NCBI GenBank assembly: GCA_965277495.1
Contig: OZ255824.1
Span: forward strand, 1,984,001 to 2,048,000
Direction of reading: 5' to 3'
Source of the DNA: CAHJXG01 sp965277495
GTDB lineage: Bacteria; Pseudomonadota; Alphaproteobacteria; Acetobacterales; Acetobacteraceae
DNA length: 64,000 nucleotides
Shown: positions 1 through 8,176 of the stretch, one piece after another
Layout: every line of letters begins with the position of its first letter
Numbering within the stretch: position 1 is the first letter of the stretch
Notes under the pieces: model-generated
Database searches by the model: none
Told to the model about the DNA's origin: nothing
What the model saw: only the letters and a program-made list of their open reading frames with translations
Program-made: the position numbers and the translations under genes

Positions 1-1131
1 GCTTCCAAGGGCATGCTCAAGCATCTCGAAGTCGGCATCGACCGATTTACGAGGTATGTTGGTACGGACAAGTTCATAGGAGCGCGACATCAAGGCCCGC
101 AGGAGCTTCACGCTAACCTTGGGGTTGAAGTTCTGTGTGCCGAGTGCTTCAAAAGCCCAGAGGAAATCGGTGGTTTCGATAGATTTGATTCGGACGCCCT
201 TAGTGCCACCGATTGCGATTAGCTTTTCCCGGGTAGGAGTCTCGGTCGGGTTGATGCTTGAACGCCATTCCAGGACGTAGACGTTAGCTATAATACCGCC
301 CGTCCCCGGTAAGGCCTCGTCGATGTCAGCGAGAATGTCCTGGATGTTAGGATCGTTGGCGCTGTATCCAATGAATATCAGTGGGTGCTCGCTGAAGAAA
401 GTGAGTAGCTTCGCAGAGAGATACTTCTTTTTGCGTGTAAATTCGTCGTAGTCGTCCTGGGTGAACACGAGGCTGTCAGGGCGGGAAACACACCCGTGTA
501 TTTTAAACAATTCGCCGATGGACATGCTCTGACCGCGGATGATTTCCTGCCCCACAATCGGCAGGTACTCCGGAAATATCAGCTCAATCATTTGGTCGTA
601 GTTCGTCGTGATGATGGCGTGCGGGCGGATTGCCTGGATGGCCTCTATTTCTCGGCGGATGCTCGGATCCGTAATGTCGCTCAAGGATGAGGGGGTCAGT
701 CCCGCCAAGTGCTGTGTGATAGCATGCTTGATGTATGCGGTCTGGGATACTCCGCTCTCAAATAGTTCGTCCGGGAACTCGCCTCTGCCGGTGGACCAGG
801 CCCATTCCTGGTAGCTCTTCGCGAACGCCTGCCCAATGGCCGGGGCTTTCCCCAGCGATTGCCGGTAATAGGCAAGCGCTTTGTCGATGAGGGGGCACCT
901 CTTAGCCAAATGCGAAAGCAGCTCCTCCCACGAAGGGGCGTTGATGTAGCGCCGGGCCAGGCCAGAGCCGATGAACAGTATTGGCTGGCAGCTCATTGCC
1001 TCGACACAGACTTTGATGTCGGTCGCCATCTCTGCCTGATAGGTAGTATATCTGTCTGGCGGCTCGGTAGTGGCGACTATTCCGTTTGCGTCCTGGGCAC
1101 CGGGCATCTTCGAATCGGAAATTGCTGCCAT
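1..1131 (-). CDS. SIR2-like domain protein, partial (3' end outside window)
   Basis: An open frame of 377 codons runs off the left edge without a stop. The start ATG at 1131 is preceded by AGGA at a workable distance. The protein shows hallmarks of the SIR2-like family (SIR2_2 type): a glycine-rich nucleotide-binding motif ILFIGSGLARRY near residue 52 followed by PSWEELLSHLA, then IITTNYDQMIE, then LFKIHGCVSRPDSLVFTQDDY, and LIFIGYSANDPNIQDIL. In this family the fold binds NAD, and many bacterial members act in anti-phage defence as NAD hydrolases, often through a second domain. The C-terminal part is not visible, so any fused effector or sensor domain is unknown. Neighbouring toxin-antitoxin genes and a decayed antitoxin support an accessory, defence-like location. 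The fold is clear; the defence role is inference. Confidence 0.85.
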   Translation of the reverse strand, partial: MAAISDSKMPGAQDANGIVATTEPPDRYTTYQAEMATDIKVCVEAMSCQPILFIGSGLARRYINAPSWEELLSHLAKRCPLIDKALAYYRQSLGKAPAIGQAFAKSYQEWAWSTGRGEFPDELFESGVSQTAYIKHAITQHLAGLTPSSLSDITDPSIRREIEAIQAIRPHAIITTNYDQMIELIFPEYLPIVGQEIIRGQSMSIGELFKIHGCVSRPDSLVFTQDDYDEFTRKKKYLSAKLLTFFSEHPLIFIGYSANDPNIQDILADIDEALPGTGGIIANVYVLEWRSSINPTETPTREKLIAIGGTKGVRIKSIETTDFLWAFEALGTQNFNPKVSVKLLRALMSRSYELVRTNIPRKSVDADFEMLEHALGS

Positions 1132-1350
1132 GATTTAATCCTACGGCGAAGACTGGCCTATCCGCTAGGAGGCCATCCTGCCGGGTGCCGCGAACATTTG
1201 CACTCAGGTCCCATCAGCCGCACCCAGCGATCGGCTTGGTCTTCCGCAAGCCCGATGGTTGTGCCGAAGCAAATACCCGCAGTCAGCGTCCGCTTCACCG
1301 CAATGTGTATCGAGAGCAGATAGGCAGCTCCCGGCCAGTCACGGCTTCAG

Positions 1351-1707
1351 CTACGGTTCCCTCGGCCGCCTCCTAAGCGCCGGACGCGGCAGGTGGACCT
1401 CGTGATATGATCCTGGGACGGCTGCATCGACCGCGGCCTTGACCGCCGGAATGCTGTTCCTCACGACCGGCCATGCCGGGCTGGACAAGACAACCAGCGC
1501 CAGCCGGCGCCCCGTCAGGTTCTGCTGATAGCGGATGCGTTGATCGGCGGTCAGCATGACCTCGAAGCCTGCCCGCTCAGCCGCCAACAGCAGATCGCCA
1601 TTGCTCAGGTCCGACCAGCCTTCATCCTCAGTCGTCCGAACGGTGTGACCCGCCAAATGCCGCCGGACGCCCCAGGGAATGTTCTTATCCAACAGAACTG
1701 AGGGCAC
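1351..1707 (-). CDS. DUF5615-type PIN-like toxin
   Basis: A 118-aa protein starting VPSVLLDKNIPWGVRRHL, the usual amino-terminal pattern of DUF5615 (PIN-like) proteins, with conserved acidic residues at LLDKN, TTEDEGW and LTADQR. PIN-fold toxins are Mg-dependent ribonucleases, and DUF5615 proteins are commonly paired with DUF433 antitoxins, as here. The GTG start chosen lies inside the 3' end of the upstream DUF433 gene (23-nt overlap) and gives the canonical family N-terminus. An ATG 30 bases earlier would add ten residues with no family match. No strong ribosome-binding site precedes either start, so translational coupling to the antitoxin is likely. The function is a family-based prediction. 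Confidence 0.75.
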   Translation of the reverse strand: MPSVLLDKNIPWGVRRHLAGHTVRTTEDEGWSDLSNGDLLLAAERAGFEVMLTADQRIRYQQNLTGRRLALVVLSSPAWPVVRNSIPAVKAAVDAAVPGSYHEVHLPRPALRRRPREP

Positions 1708-1915
1708 GTTGCCGCTTGGCGTATTGATAGATGGCAAGCACGTTCTCTGGTGAGGTGCGGAGTTGGTAATTCTCCACCACGTCCTGCACAGACTCGCCCA
1801 AGTCCATGTTTTCGACGATCAGATCGGCCGGCATGCGCGGATCTTCACGCAGCGCCGGAACGCCGGAGATGAACCCCGGGCGGGAAATCACGAGCGGACA
1901 GTCTGACCAGTCCAT
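1685..1915 (-). CDS. DUF433 family antitoxin
   Basis: A 76-aa protein with the DUF433 pattern: an N-terminal segment (CPLVISRPGFISGVPALRED), then MPADLIVENMDLGESVQDVV and a terminal helix-rich stretch SPENVLAIYQYAKRQRA. DUF433 proteins carry a winged-helix-like fold and act as antitoxins of DUF5615 PIN-like toxins. The toxin gene follows directly and overlaps this one by 23 nt, which is typical for such modules and implies one transcript. Autoregulation by the antitoxin is usual for toxin-antitoxin operons, but no operator is obvious upstream. Confidence 0.75.
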   Translation of the reverse strand: MDWSDCPLVISRPGFISGVPALREDPRMPADLIVENMDLGESVQDVVENYQLRTSPENVLAIYQYAKRQRALSSVG

Positions 1916-1953
1916 AATGAGCCTACGGGCAAAAGGAGCTTAAGAGTACCGTA

Positions 1954-2241
1954 TCACATATGGGGTGGGATGGCGTGGCCGGCGCAAAGAGAGTCGGCTT
2001 TTTGCCAACCTCGGCTCAGTTCATCGCCTGGGCGAACAGGCCAGCATCCTCGACCGAGACGCCTGGCAGACCGGTCAGTTCCACCGTCTTCGGCTTGCCC
2101 GTGTCGGCGCGGCGCAAAAACGGTTGTCAGGCGCTTCAGGAACACGCCGTCAGCCAATTGTTCGACGGCCAGTCGGGTTTCCGCATCCCTGTGCATTCGA
2201 TCTCGAATGCCCTTGGGCAGGATAATCTGTCCCTTGGTCGT
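1954..2241 (-). pseudogene. Decayed AbrB/MazE-type antitoxin
   Basis: Directly after the TAA of the 42-aa gene, the minus strand reads TTKGQIILPKGIRDRM and then AETRLAVEQLADGVFLKRL, the classic start of a SpoVT/AbrB-fold antitoxin (normally M..TLTTKGQ..LPK.IR). The expected start and first residues are missing: a stop codon immediately precedes the first threonine. After about 45 residues the frame drifts into a sequence with no AbrB features. In a different frame, about 36 codons (ending VSVEDAGLFAQAMN and a stop) look protein-like. The best reading is a 5'-truncated, frame-shifted remnant of a type II antitoxin. A partner toxin gene is not visible. Confidence 0.55.
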
Positions 2242-2370
2242 TTAACGCCCGGTCCTATCCTGCGTCTCGTCCCTGGCGCGGCGGATCGAGCGGCGGACCG
2301 AGATTAGTTCTGCAATCAGCAGGCCCAGGAACAGCACCTCAAGGATGATCCATTCCCAACGGCCAATCAT
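2242..2370 (-). CDS. 42-aa single-pass membrane protein coupled to crtB
   Basis: The ATG overlaps the crtB stop by one base (TGATG) and the frame runs 42 codons to TAA. It encodes MIGRWEWIILEVLFLGLLIA, a hydrophobic helix of about 18 residues, followed by ELISVRRSIRRARDET, a positively charged tail that should stay in the cytoplasm. It fits a small single-span inner-membrane protein. The stop/start overlap argues for real, translationally coupled expression with the carotenoid genes. A role such as anchoring or organising the membrane-associated carotenoid enzymes is possible, but nothing in the sequence proves it. Confidence 0.6.
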   Translation of the reverse strand: MIGRWEWIILEVLFLGLLIAELISVRRSIRRARDETQDRTGR

Positions 2371-3428
2371 CAGGGCCGCTCCCGGCTCATCTGCCGCTGA
2401 TCGAGCTGGTCGAACAGCGCGCAGAGCCAGGCGACCCGGTCGTCAAACGCCTCCCAGAGCGGCGGGCGCACCGTGGGCCGTGATGGCGGAGCGGCGGTGA
2501 CGGCGTCCACGAGGAAACGCGCGGCGTCGAGCACGGGGAGCGGCCCAACCGGGGGCTGCCCGCGCGCCGAAGCGGACAGGCTGCGGGCCAGCAGGCGCAG
2601 CTTACGGCCGGGTGGCACGACGGCGCGGCGCCCGACGCTGTTGTAGCCGTGCCGGGCGACCTGCTGGCCGATCTCGGCGTAAAGGTGCCGCGCGGCGCCG
2701 ATGCCGGGCCGACAGGCGCGGGGCAGGGTGGCGATGCCAAGGTCGGCGCGGCGATAGAGCTGGTCAGCCCGGTGCAATAGCCGTTGCACGACGCCGGCCA
2801 GCGCCGGGTCGAAGCTGGGATGCGCGAGCCAGGCGTCCGGGTCGATGCCGGCCGCACGCAGCCAGTCCCGCGGCAAGTACAGCCGGCCCGCACGGGCGTC
2901 CTCGCCCACGTCGCGCGCAATGTTGCTGAGCTGCATGGCGACGCCGAGATCGCAGGCGCGGGCAACGCCGTCCGCCGACCGCTCGCCCATCAACGCCGCC
3001 ATCATGGCGCCGACCGTTCCCGCAACCCGGGCGGCGTAGGCTTCGAGTTCGGCGAGGCTGTCGTAGCGGCGTCCGGCGGCGTCCCATCCGAAGCCCTCCA
3101 GCAAGGCGTCGAGCAGCGTACGCGGGATGGCGTGGCTACGGACGACCGCAGCGAGCGCGCGGTCGGCGGCGAACGGGCCGGGCCGCCCGGCGTAGACGGC
3201 GTCAAGGCGCGCCCGCAGCTCCGCCAGCGCTGCGGTCGGCCCCGACCGATCATCGCCGCCGGCGTCGATCAGGTCGTCCGCCACCCGGCAGAACGCATAC
3301 AACGCCAACGCCGGACGATGCACCCGGCGCGGCAGCAGCAATGAGGCGACGAAGAAACTACGCGAACCCTGGCGCAGCAGGTCCCGGCAGGCGGCGAGGT
3401 CGGCGCTATCCAGCAAAGGCTGAGGCAT
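2370..3428 (-). CDS. crtB: Phytoene synthase
   Basis: A 352-aa squalene/phytoene synthase family protein. It condenses two geranylgeranyl diphosphate molecules to phytoene, the first committed carotenoid step, at the membrane surface. Family marks are SRSFFVASLLLPRRV at the N-terminus, a first aspartate-rich motif YAFCRVADDLID (prenyl-diphosphate Mg site), a central helix region MAALMGE, and a second motif LSNIARDVGEDARAGRLYLP. The ATG chosen at 3428 gives the canonical start MPQPLLDSADLAACRDLL and overlaps the 3' end of crtI by 23 nt. A longer open frame upstream is only the shadow of crtI. It lies in one transcript crtI-crtB-42-aa gene. Confidence 0.93.
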   Translation of the reverse strand: MPQPLLDSADLAACRDLLRQGSRSFFVASLLLPRRVHRPALALYAFCRVADDLIDAGGDDRSGPTAALAELRARLDAVYAGRPGPFAADRALAAVVRSHAIPRTLLDALLEGFGWDAAGRRYDSLAELEAYAARVAGTVGAMMAALMGERSADGVARACDLGVAMQLSNIARDVGEDARAGRLYLPRDWLRAAGIDPDAWLAHPSFDPALAGVVQRLLHRADQLYRRADLGIATLPRACRPGIGAARHLYAEIGQQVARHGYNSVGRRAVVPPGRKLRLLARSLSASARGQPPVGPLPVLDAARFLVDAVTAAPPSRPTVRPPLWEAFDDRVAWLCALFDQLDQRQMSRERP

Positions 3429-4941
3429 GCGGCACCACCTTGTCGAGGACGCGCGCCGAGCACAGCACGCCGGGGAGGCCGGCGCCGGGGTGGGTCCCGG
3501 CGCCGACGAGAAAGAGGCGGTCCAGCTCCTCGCTGCGGTTATGCGGGCGGAACCAGGCGGATTGGGTGAGCAGCGGCTCCATGCCGAAGGCCGCGCCACG
3601 ATAGGAGAGCAGGCGGTCGTGGAAGTCCTGCGGGGTCATGACGCGTTGGGTGACGATGGCGTCCTCCAGGCCCGGCAGGAGTTTTTCGCCGAGCGCTCGG
3701 GCCAGGGATCGGCGGTAGGCTTCGGCGGCGATGGCCCAGTCCGTGCCGCTGGCGAGATGCGGGACCGGGGACAGCACATAGAACGCGTCGCCGCCCGGCG
3801 GCGCCAACGACGGGTCGGTTGCGGTCGGACGGTGCAAGTATAAGGAGAAGTCTTCGGCAAGGCGGTGGCGCTTGAAGATGTCGTGCAGCAGCTCGCGGTA
3901 GCGGGGGCCGAGCAGGATGGTGTGGTGCGCGACGTCCGGATACTGCCGCCGGGTGCCGAAATACCAGACGAACAGGCTCATGGAGTATCGCGCGCGGTCG
4001 ATGCGCCGGTCGGTCCAACGGTGGCGATGCTGCGGCGCGACCAGGTGACGATAAGTCCAGGCGGAGTCGGCGTTGGACACGACGATGTCGGCGGGGACCA
4101 CAGCGCCGGACCGCAGGCGCACGCCGGTCGCGGCCCCCCGGTCCACCGTAATTTCCGCCACCTCCTGGTTGCAGTGCACTGCGCCGCCCTGGCCGCGGAT
4201 CAGGCCCACCAGGCCGGTCACCAGCGCGCCGGTGCCGCCCATGGCGAAATGCACCCCCCAGCGCCGCTCCAGGAAGGCGATCAGCGCATAGATGGAGCTG
4301 GCGCTGAATGGATTGCCGCCGACCAGCAGCGGATGGAAGCTGAGCGCCACCCGGAGCCGCGGGTCGCTGATGTGCTTGGCGACGAGCTGGTGCACGCTGC
4401 GCAGGCTGCCGAGCCGCAACAGGTCGGGCACGCAGCGGGCCATGTCGGTCCAACTGTCGAACGGCACGTCGCCCAACCGTTCGAAGCCGACGCGGAAGAT
4501 GGCCTCGCTCGCGGCCATGAAGCGTTCGTAGCCGGCGACATCGGCGGGGCAGAAGCGGGCGACCTCGGCGCGCATGGCGGCAGGGTCGCCGGTGTAGTTG
4601 AACACAGCGCCGTCGTCGAAGCGGATGCGGTAAAACGGGGTAATCGGACGCAGCTCGACGTCGTCCGACAGGCGCCGGCCGCACAGCGCCCACAGTTCCT
4701 CGAGCAGGAACGGCGCCGTGACGATGGTCGGGCCGCCATCGAAGGTGAACCCGTCCTGGCGGAACACGTAGGCGCGTCCGCCGGGTGCGTCGAGCTTTTC
4801 CAGCACCGTCACGCGGTAACCGCGCGCGCCGAGCCGGACCGCCGCGGCCAGGCCGCCAAAGCCGCTGCCGATGACGACGGCGTGCGGCCGCGGTTCGGGC
4901 ATCGGCGCTGGCGGCGGGCTGGTGGCAAGCAGCATGGACAT
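3406..4941 (-). CDS. crtI: Phytoene desaturase, CrtI type
   Basis: An FAD-dependent phytoene desaturase of about 511 aa that introduces double bonds into phytoene to give neurosporene or lycopene. The N-terminal dinucleotide-binding motif is AVVIGSGFGGLAAAVRLGAR, followed by VLEKLDAPGGRAYVF and FDGGPTIVT. The C-terminal signature LFLVGAGTHPGAGLPGVL is typical of bacterial CrtI. Several in-frame starts exist (GTG 4971, ATG 4941, ATG 4935, ATG 4902). The GTG would place a PpsR-like palindrome inside the coding region, so a start at 4941 or later is preferred. crtB follows with a 23-nt overlap. Desaturation number (three or four steps) cannot be read from sequence. Confidence 0.92.
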   Translation of the reverse strand: MSMLLATSPPPAPMPEPRPHAVVIGSGFGGLAAAVRLGARGYRVTVLEKLDAPGGRAYVFRQDGFTFDGGPTIVTAPFLLEELWALCGRRLSDDVELRPITPFYRIRFDDGAVFNYTGDPAAMRAEVARFCPADVAGYERFMAASEAIFRVGFERLGDVPFDSWTDMARCVPDLLRLGSLRSVHQLVAKHISDPRLRVALSFHPLLVGGNPFSASSIYALIAFLERRWGVHFAMGGTGALVTGLVGLIRGQGGAVHCNQEVAEITVDRGAATGVRLRSGAVVPADIVVSNADSAWTYRHLVAPQHRHRWTDRRIDRARYSMSLFVWYFGTRRQYPDVAHHTILLGPRYRELLHDIFKRHRLAEDFSLYLHRPTATDPSLAPPGGDAFYVLSPVPHLASGTDWAIAAEAYRRSLARALGEKLLPGLEDAIVTQRVMTPQDFHDRLLSYRGAAFGMEPLLTQSAWFRPHNRSEELDRLFLVGAGTHPGAGLPGVLCSARVLDKVVPHASAFAG

Positions 4942-4952
4942 GACACATGGAC

Positions 4953-4970
4953 TGTAACAGCATCTTGACA
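4953..4970. promoter_or_regulatory. Candidate PpsR/CrtJ operator (TGT-N12-ACA)
   Basis: The sequence TGTAACAGCATCTTGACA is an exact TGT-N12-ACA, the motif recognised by the photosynthesis repressor PpsR/CrtJ in purple bacteria. It sits between the divergent crtI and hydrolase genes, just upstream of the preferred crtI start, where such sites normally act. Only six bases are fixed, so a chance match in a 60-bp spacer is unlikely but possible. No second site was noticed next to it, although PpsR often binds pairs. Confidence 0.5.
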
Positions 4971-4996
4971 CTCACGACCAGCGGCCAGGGCGACGA

Positions 4997-6517
4997 ATGC
5001 GGATGAAAATGCGGAGCGTAACGCGGCTGGTGGTCGCGGTGGCCGCCATTGCTGCGATCGTGGTGGGGTTGCGGCAATTGGAAGGCGCAGAGACAGGCGT
5101 GACCGTCACGCCGGGGCGGGTCGGCGGCATCCCGGTCAGGGTCTTTGCGCCCATTGCGGCTGGGCCGGCGCCGGTTGTGGTGGTGGCGCACGGGTTCGCC
5201 GGGTCGCAGCAACTGATGCTGCCGTTTGCGGTCACGCTGGCGCGGAATGGCTTTCGGGTGGTGACCTTTGACTTCCCAGGCCATGGCCAGAACCCAGCGC
5301 CGCTGCGGGGTGGCCTGAAGGACGATGCCGCCCGTAACGCGGTGCTGATGCAGGCACTGGACCTTGTGGTGGGCTTCGCGCGCGGGTTGCCCGGCGGCCA
5401 GCAAATGGCGCTGCTCGGGCATTCGATGGCGTCCGACATCGTCGTGACCTACGCACGGGACCATCCGGACATCCAGGCCACGGTCGCGGTCTCATTGTTT
5501 TCGCCCAGCGTGACGGCCGCGTCACCGCGCAACCTGCTGGTCATCGCGGGCGCACTGGAGCCGGGGATGATCCGCGACGAGGGGCTGCGCATTGCCGGCA
5601 TGACGGCCGGCGGGGCGGCGCAGCAACGGGTGACCTATGGGCGGTTCGAGGACGGCAGCGCCCGGCGCTCCACGCTGTCGGGCGGCGTCGAGCATATCGG
5701 CGTGCTGTTCAGCCGGCAGAGCCTCGAGGAGGCGCTGGGTTGGCTGAACCAGGCGTTCGGGCGTGAAAGCGCGGGCTGGATCGACGCGCGGGGGCCGTGG
5801 CTCGGGCTGCTGTACCTTGGGTTGGTGGCGTTGGCATGGCCGCTTTCGGGCCTGCTGCCGCGGGTGGCTGCGACGCCGGTGGGGGCCGGGCTGGGCTGGC
5901 GCACGTTGTTGCCGCTCGCCGTGCTGCCAGCGCTGCTCACGCCGCTGATTTTGTGGAAGCTGCCGACGGATTTCCTGCCGAGCCTGCTGGGCGACTACCT
6001 GGCCGTGCACTACGCCGTTTATGGGTTGCTGACCGCGGCCGGCCTTTGGCTGGTGCGGCGGCCGATACGGGTCCGGTTCCCTGCATTGCCGTTCCTGGCG
6101 GCGGCCGTGCTGATGGCGGCGTATTGCATCCTGGCGATTGGGTTGCCGATTGACCGATATGTGACGTCGTTCGTGCTGCCGCCGGACCGGGTCCCGATCA
6201 TGCTTGCGGTGCTGGTGGGCACGCTGGCCTATTCGGCGGCGGATGAATGGCTGACCCGCGGCCCTGGGGCGCGCCGGGGCGCTTACGCAATGACGAAGGC
6301 GTGCTTCGTGCTGTCGTTGGTGCTGGCCATCGCGCTGAACCCGGCGCGGCTGTTCTTCCTGATCATCATCGTGCCGGTGATCCTGGTGTTCCTGATCGTG
6401 TACGGGCTGTTCAGCGGGTGGGCGTGTCGCCGGACCGGACACCCGATGGTGGGCGCAGTGGCGGTTGCGCTGGCCTTAGCCTGGGCGATCGCCGCGACCT
6501 TTCCGGTGGTGGGCTAA
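4997..6517 (+). CDS. Alpha/beta hydrolase with C-terminal membrane domain
   Basis: A 506-aa protein with three parts. Residues about 8-27 form a signal anchor (VVAVAAIAAIVVGL). Residues 35-255 form an alpha/beta hydrolase domain with VVVVAHGFAGSQQ (oxyanion-hole region) and the nucleophile elbow LLGHSMASD (serine near residue 141), plus a histidine at GGVEHIG. The rest holds seven or more hydrophobic segments with no recognised family. Predicted to be a membrane-bound serine hydrolase with its catalytic domain on the periplasmic side. The substrate is unknown; an ester or lipid is plausible. It is divergent from crtI across a short spacer with the PpsR-like site, so it may share light or oxygen control. 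Confidence 0.75.
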   Translation: MRMKMRSVTRLVVAVAAIAAIVVGLRQLEGAETGVTVTPGRVGGIPVRVFAPIAAGPAPVVVVAHGFAGSQQLMLPFAVTLARNGFRVVTFDFPGHGQNPAPLRGGLKDDAARNAVLMQALDLVVGFARGLPGGQQMALLGHSMASDIVVTYARDHPDIQATVAVSLFSPSVTAASPRNLLVIAGALEPGMIRDEGLRIAGMTAGGAAQQRVTYGRFEDGSARRSTLSGGVEHIGVLFSRQSLEEALGWLNQAFGRESAGWIDARGPWLGLLYLGLVALAWPLSGLLPRVAATPVGAGLGWRTLLPLAVLPALLTPLILWKLPTDFLPSLLGDYLAVHYAVYGLLTAAGLWLVRRPIRVRFPALPFLAAAVLMAAYCILAIGLPIDRYVTSFVLPPDRVPIMLAVLVGTLAYSAADEWLTRGPGARRGAYAMTKACFVLSLVLAIALNPARLFFLIIIVPVILVFLIVYGLFSGWACRRTGHPMVGAVAVALALAWAIAATFPVVG

Positions 6518-6784
6518 AGGCCGAGACGGCCGGGTCAGGCCTCCGGCTTTCTTGGCGCGCTGGCGTCGTCTCATTCGCGACGGAAACCGGCTGCGCCGAT
6601 GTTAACGCTGGCCATGTGCGCGTCGCGAGGCGCGGCGCCCGTCTGGTGAGACGTGGCGCGGGCAATGATTCGCCGCCCGGCCCATCGCGCATCCAAGCCG
6701 TTGCACATATGCGACAAAAGATTATTACATCTTGTTTCGCATCCGAATACAGTCAAATGGAGTAATCCTTAGTCCGTTCCTCTA

Positions 6785-7594
6785 GTGAAACGAGGAATGG
6801 ATGGAAGATTAGTGTTTTTTTCTAGAGATTTGTGGGATGCAAGGGAACTTATTTTGACACTTATGCAGTTGACGACCCCTGCCACGACATCATTCACCTG
6901 CCCTAGGAGGGCGGCACGCCAGAATCACTCAACACAGCTCACCGTTCGGCTTGCTAACGACAAAAAGACAAAGCAAGACTGTTACAAATTGCGATACTTG
7001 AGTTACTTTTCAGAGGGGTATATCGAGCCGCGCCGAAGCGAAAAATTCAGCGACGAGTATGACAGCCAGCCAGGCTCCGAAACGGTGGTGATCTACAAGG
7101 GCGACCGCGCCGTCGCCTCGACTCGGATATGCCTGCTGACCCGCGGGCTCGACGGGAGCGCCTCGGGTTCGATACCTGCCCAGCATGTTTTTCCGGAACA
7201 GATTGAAGGCCTGTTCGGACGCGATGCCGCGGCGCCGGTCCAGCGCGTCGTCGAGATTAACCGGCTGGTCCGGCATCCCGAGTTCGCTGAAGACAAGTCC
7301 CTCGTTTTTCTACTATTCCGCCTGGCCGGGCACTTCATCCTGAAACATGATGCTGGTGCGGTGGTCTCATGCGTCCGGCGCAACCACGTCCCATTCTACA
7401 CCCGCCTCCGCTTCAGCGAGGTCGCGGGTCCACGCATTTATCACGGGGTCAAGTTCTCCACCCACCTCCTGAGCTGCCTGCGGGAGCAGTATGACACGGT
7501 GCGCCGGATGGTGCCGATGCTCGATGTTTCCAGGGCGGAGCGGGAGCGTTACGACCGCCTGAGCCTGGGCGAAACGGTCACGGTTCTGCCATGA
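6785..7594 (+). CDS. FeeM-like N-acyl amino acid synthase (PEP-CTERM/exosortase-associated acyltransferase type)
   Basis: About 269 aa. The conserved core begins YKLRYLSYFSEGYIEPR and continues ETVVIYKGDRAVASTRICL, with a late motif SCVRRNHVPFYTRLRF. These match the GNAT-fold family that includes the soil-DNA N-acyl amino acid synthase FeeM and exosortase-associated acyltransferases, distant relatives of AHL synthases. Members move acyl chains, often from acyl-ACP, to an amino acid. The GTG start at 6785 lacks a clear ribosome site; ATG 6797 and ATG 6863 are alternatives, and the first 50 residues are not conserved. Upstream DNA is AT-richer than its surroundings, with a weak promoter-like TTGCAC/TATTAC pair near 6701-6728. 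It overlaps the next gene by 4 nt (ATGA). No exosortase gene is in view, so a free lipid-signal role is possible. Confidence 0.7.
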   Translation: MKRGMDGRLVFFSRDLWDARELILTLMQLTTPATTSFTCPRRAARQNHSTQLTVRLANDKKTKQDCYKLRYLSYFSEGYIEPRRSEKFSDEYDSQPGSETVVIYKGDRAVASTRICLLTRGLDGSASGSIPAQHVFPEQIEGLFGRDAAAPVQRVVEINRLVRHPEFAEDKSLVFLLFRLAGHFILKHDAGAVVSCVRRNHVPFYTRLRFSEVAGPRIYHGVKFSTHLLSCLREQYDTVRRMVPMLDVSRAERERYDRLSLGETVTVLP

Positions 7595-8169
7595 CAGCAA
7601 ATCAGCTATTAGTGTTGGCGCCGGGCCTTGCCTGTTTCCTAGCCTTCAGTTGGGGGACGCTCAGGCATTTCCGCTCGGTCGGACCTATGCCTCCTGGCAT
7701 GCGGCTGATTGGGGCCGTCAGCCTTCTCACGGTTACCGCGTTCACATGGTCCGTTCTCGTTTCGCCTTTGCCCGGCACTTGGCCGGTTGCCCCGTTTCTC
7801 TCGTTGGGGTCGTTGGCCTTTTTTACCTGGGCAGTGCGCGAGACGGGCCATGCGGATTTCGCACTGGCCTTTGCTGGAGCGCAGCCGCCACGCCTTATTG
7901 TGACCGGACCATTCCGGTATCTTCGGCATCCGTTCTACACGGCCTATCTAACGTTTTGGCTTGCAACCTGCGTTGCAACTACCTCTAGTATATGCATACT
8001 AGGCTCAGCTACACTGTTGATATGCTACTTTATCGCAGCACGCGAAGAGGAAAAGAATATATCGCGTAGCCGACTATCAGCCGAATATCAAAGTTATGCA
8101 TCTGAAACTGGAATGTTCCTACCAAGTTGCAAGCTAAGGCGGTGGTGGGCGCTCGGCCCGGAGGTCTGA
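7591..8169 (+). CDS. Membrane methyltransferase, ICMT/PEMT family
   Basis: A 192-aa polytopic protein with about five hydrophobic segments. The C-terminal signature GPFRYLRHPFYTAYLTFW and AREEEKNI...EYQSY is that of the isoprenylcysteine carboxyl methyltransferase / phospholipid methyltransferase superfamily, which binds S-adenosylmethionine and methylates small lipophilic acceptors at the membrane. The gene starts inside the stop of the acyltransferase gene (ATGA overlap), so the two proteins are very probably made together. An attractive inference is methylation of the acylated product of the upstream enzyme, but the substrate cannot be read from sequence. Codon use after 7980 becomes AT-richer than the genome around it. 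Confidence 0.75.
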   Translation: MTANQLLVLAPGLACFLAFSWGTLRHFRSVGPMPPGMRLIGAVSLLTVTAFTWSVLVSPLPGTWPVAPFLSLGSLAFFTWAVRETGHADFALAFAGAQPPRLIVTGPFRYLRHPFYTAYLTFWLATCVATTSSICILGSATLLICYFIAAREEEKNISRSRLSAEYQSYASETGMFLPSCKLRRWWALGPEV

Positions 8170-8176
8170 ACGTCGC

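Noticed and set aside
13..1376. Several plus-strand frames of 60-154 codons at the left end
   Set aside because: They are shadows of the SIR2-like gene on the minus strand, which has family motifs and a ribosome site.
4965..4987. TTGACA at 4965-4970 as a -35 box for the hydrolase gene
   Set aside because: No acceptable -10 hexamer stands 16-18 bp downstream, and the bases are part of the PpsR-like palindrome.
3539..5464. 641-codon minus-strand frame spanning crtI and the hydrolase
   Set aside because: It is out of frame with crtI and antisense to the hydrolase; its composition is Arg/His-rich with no motif.
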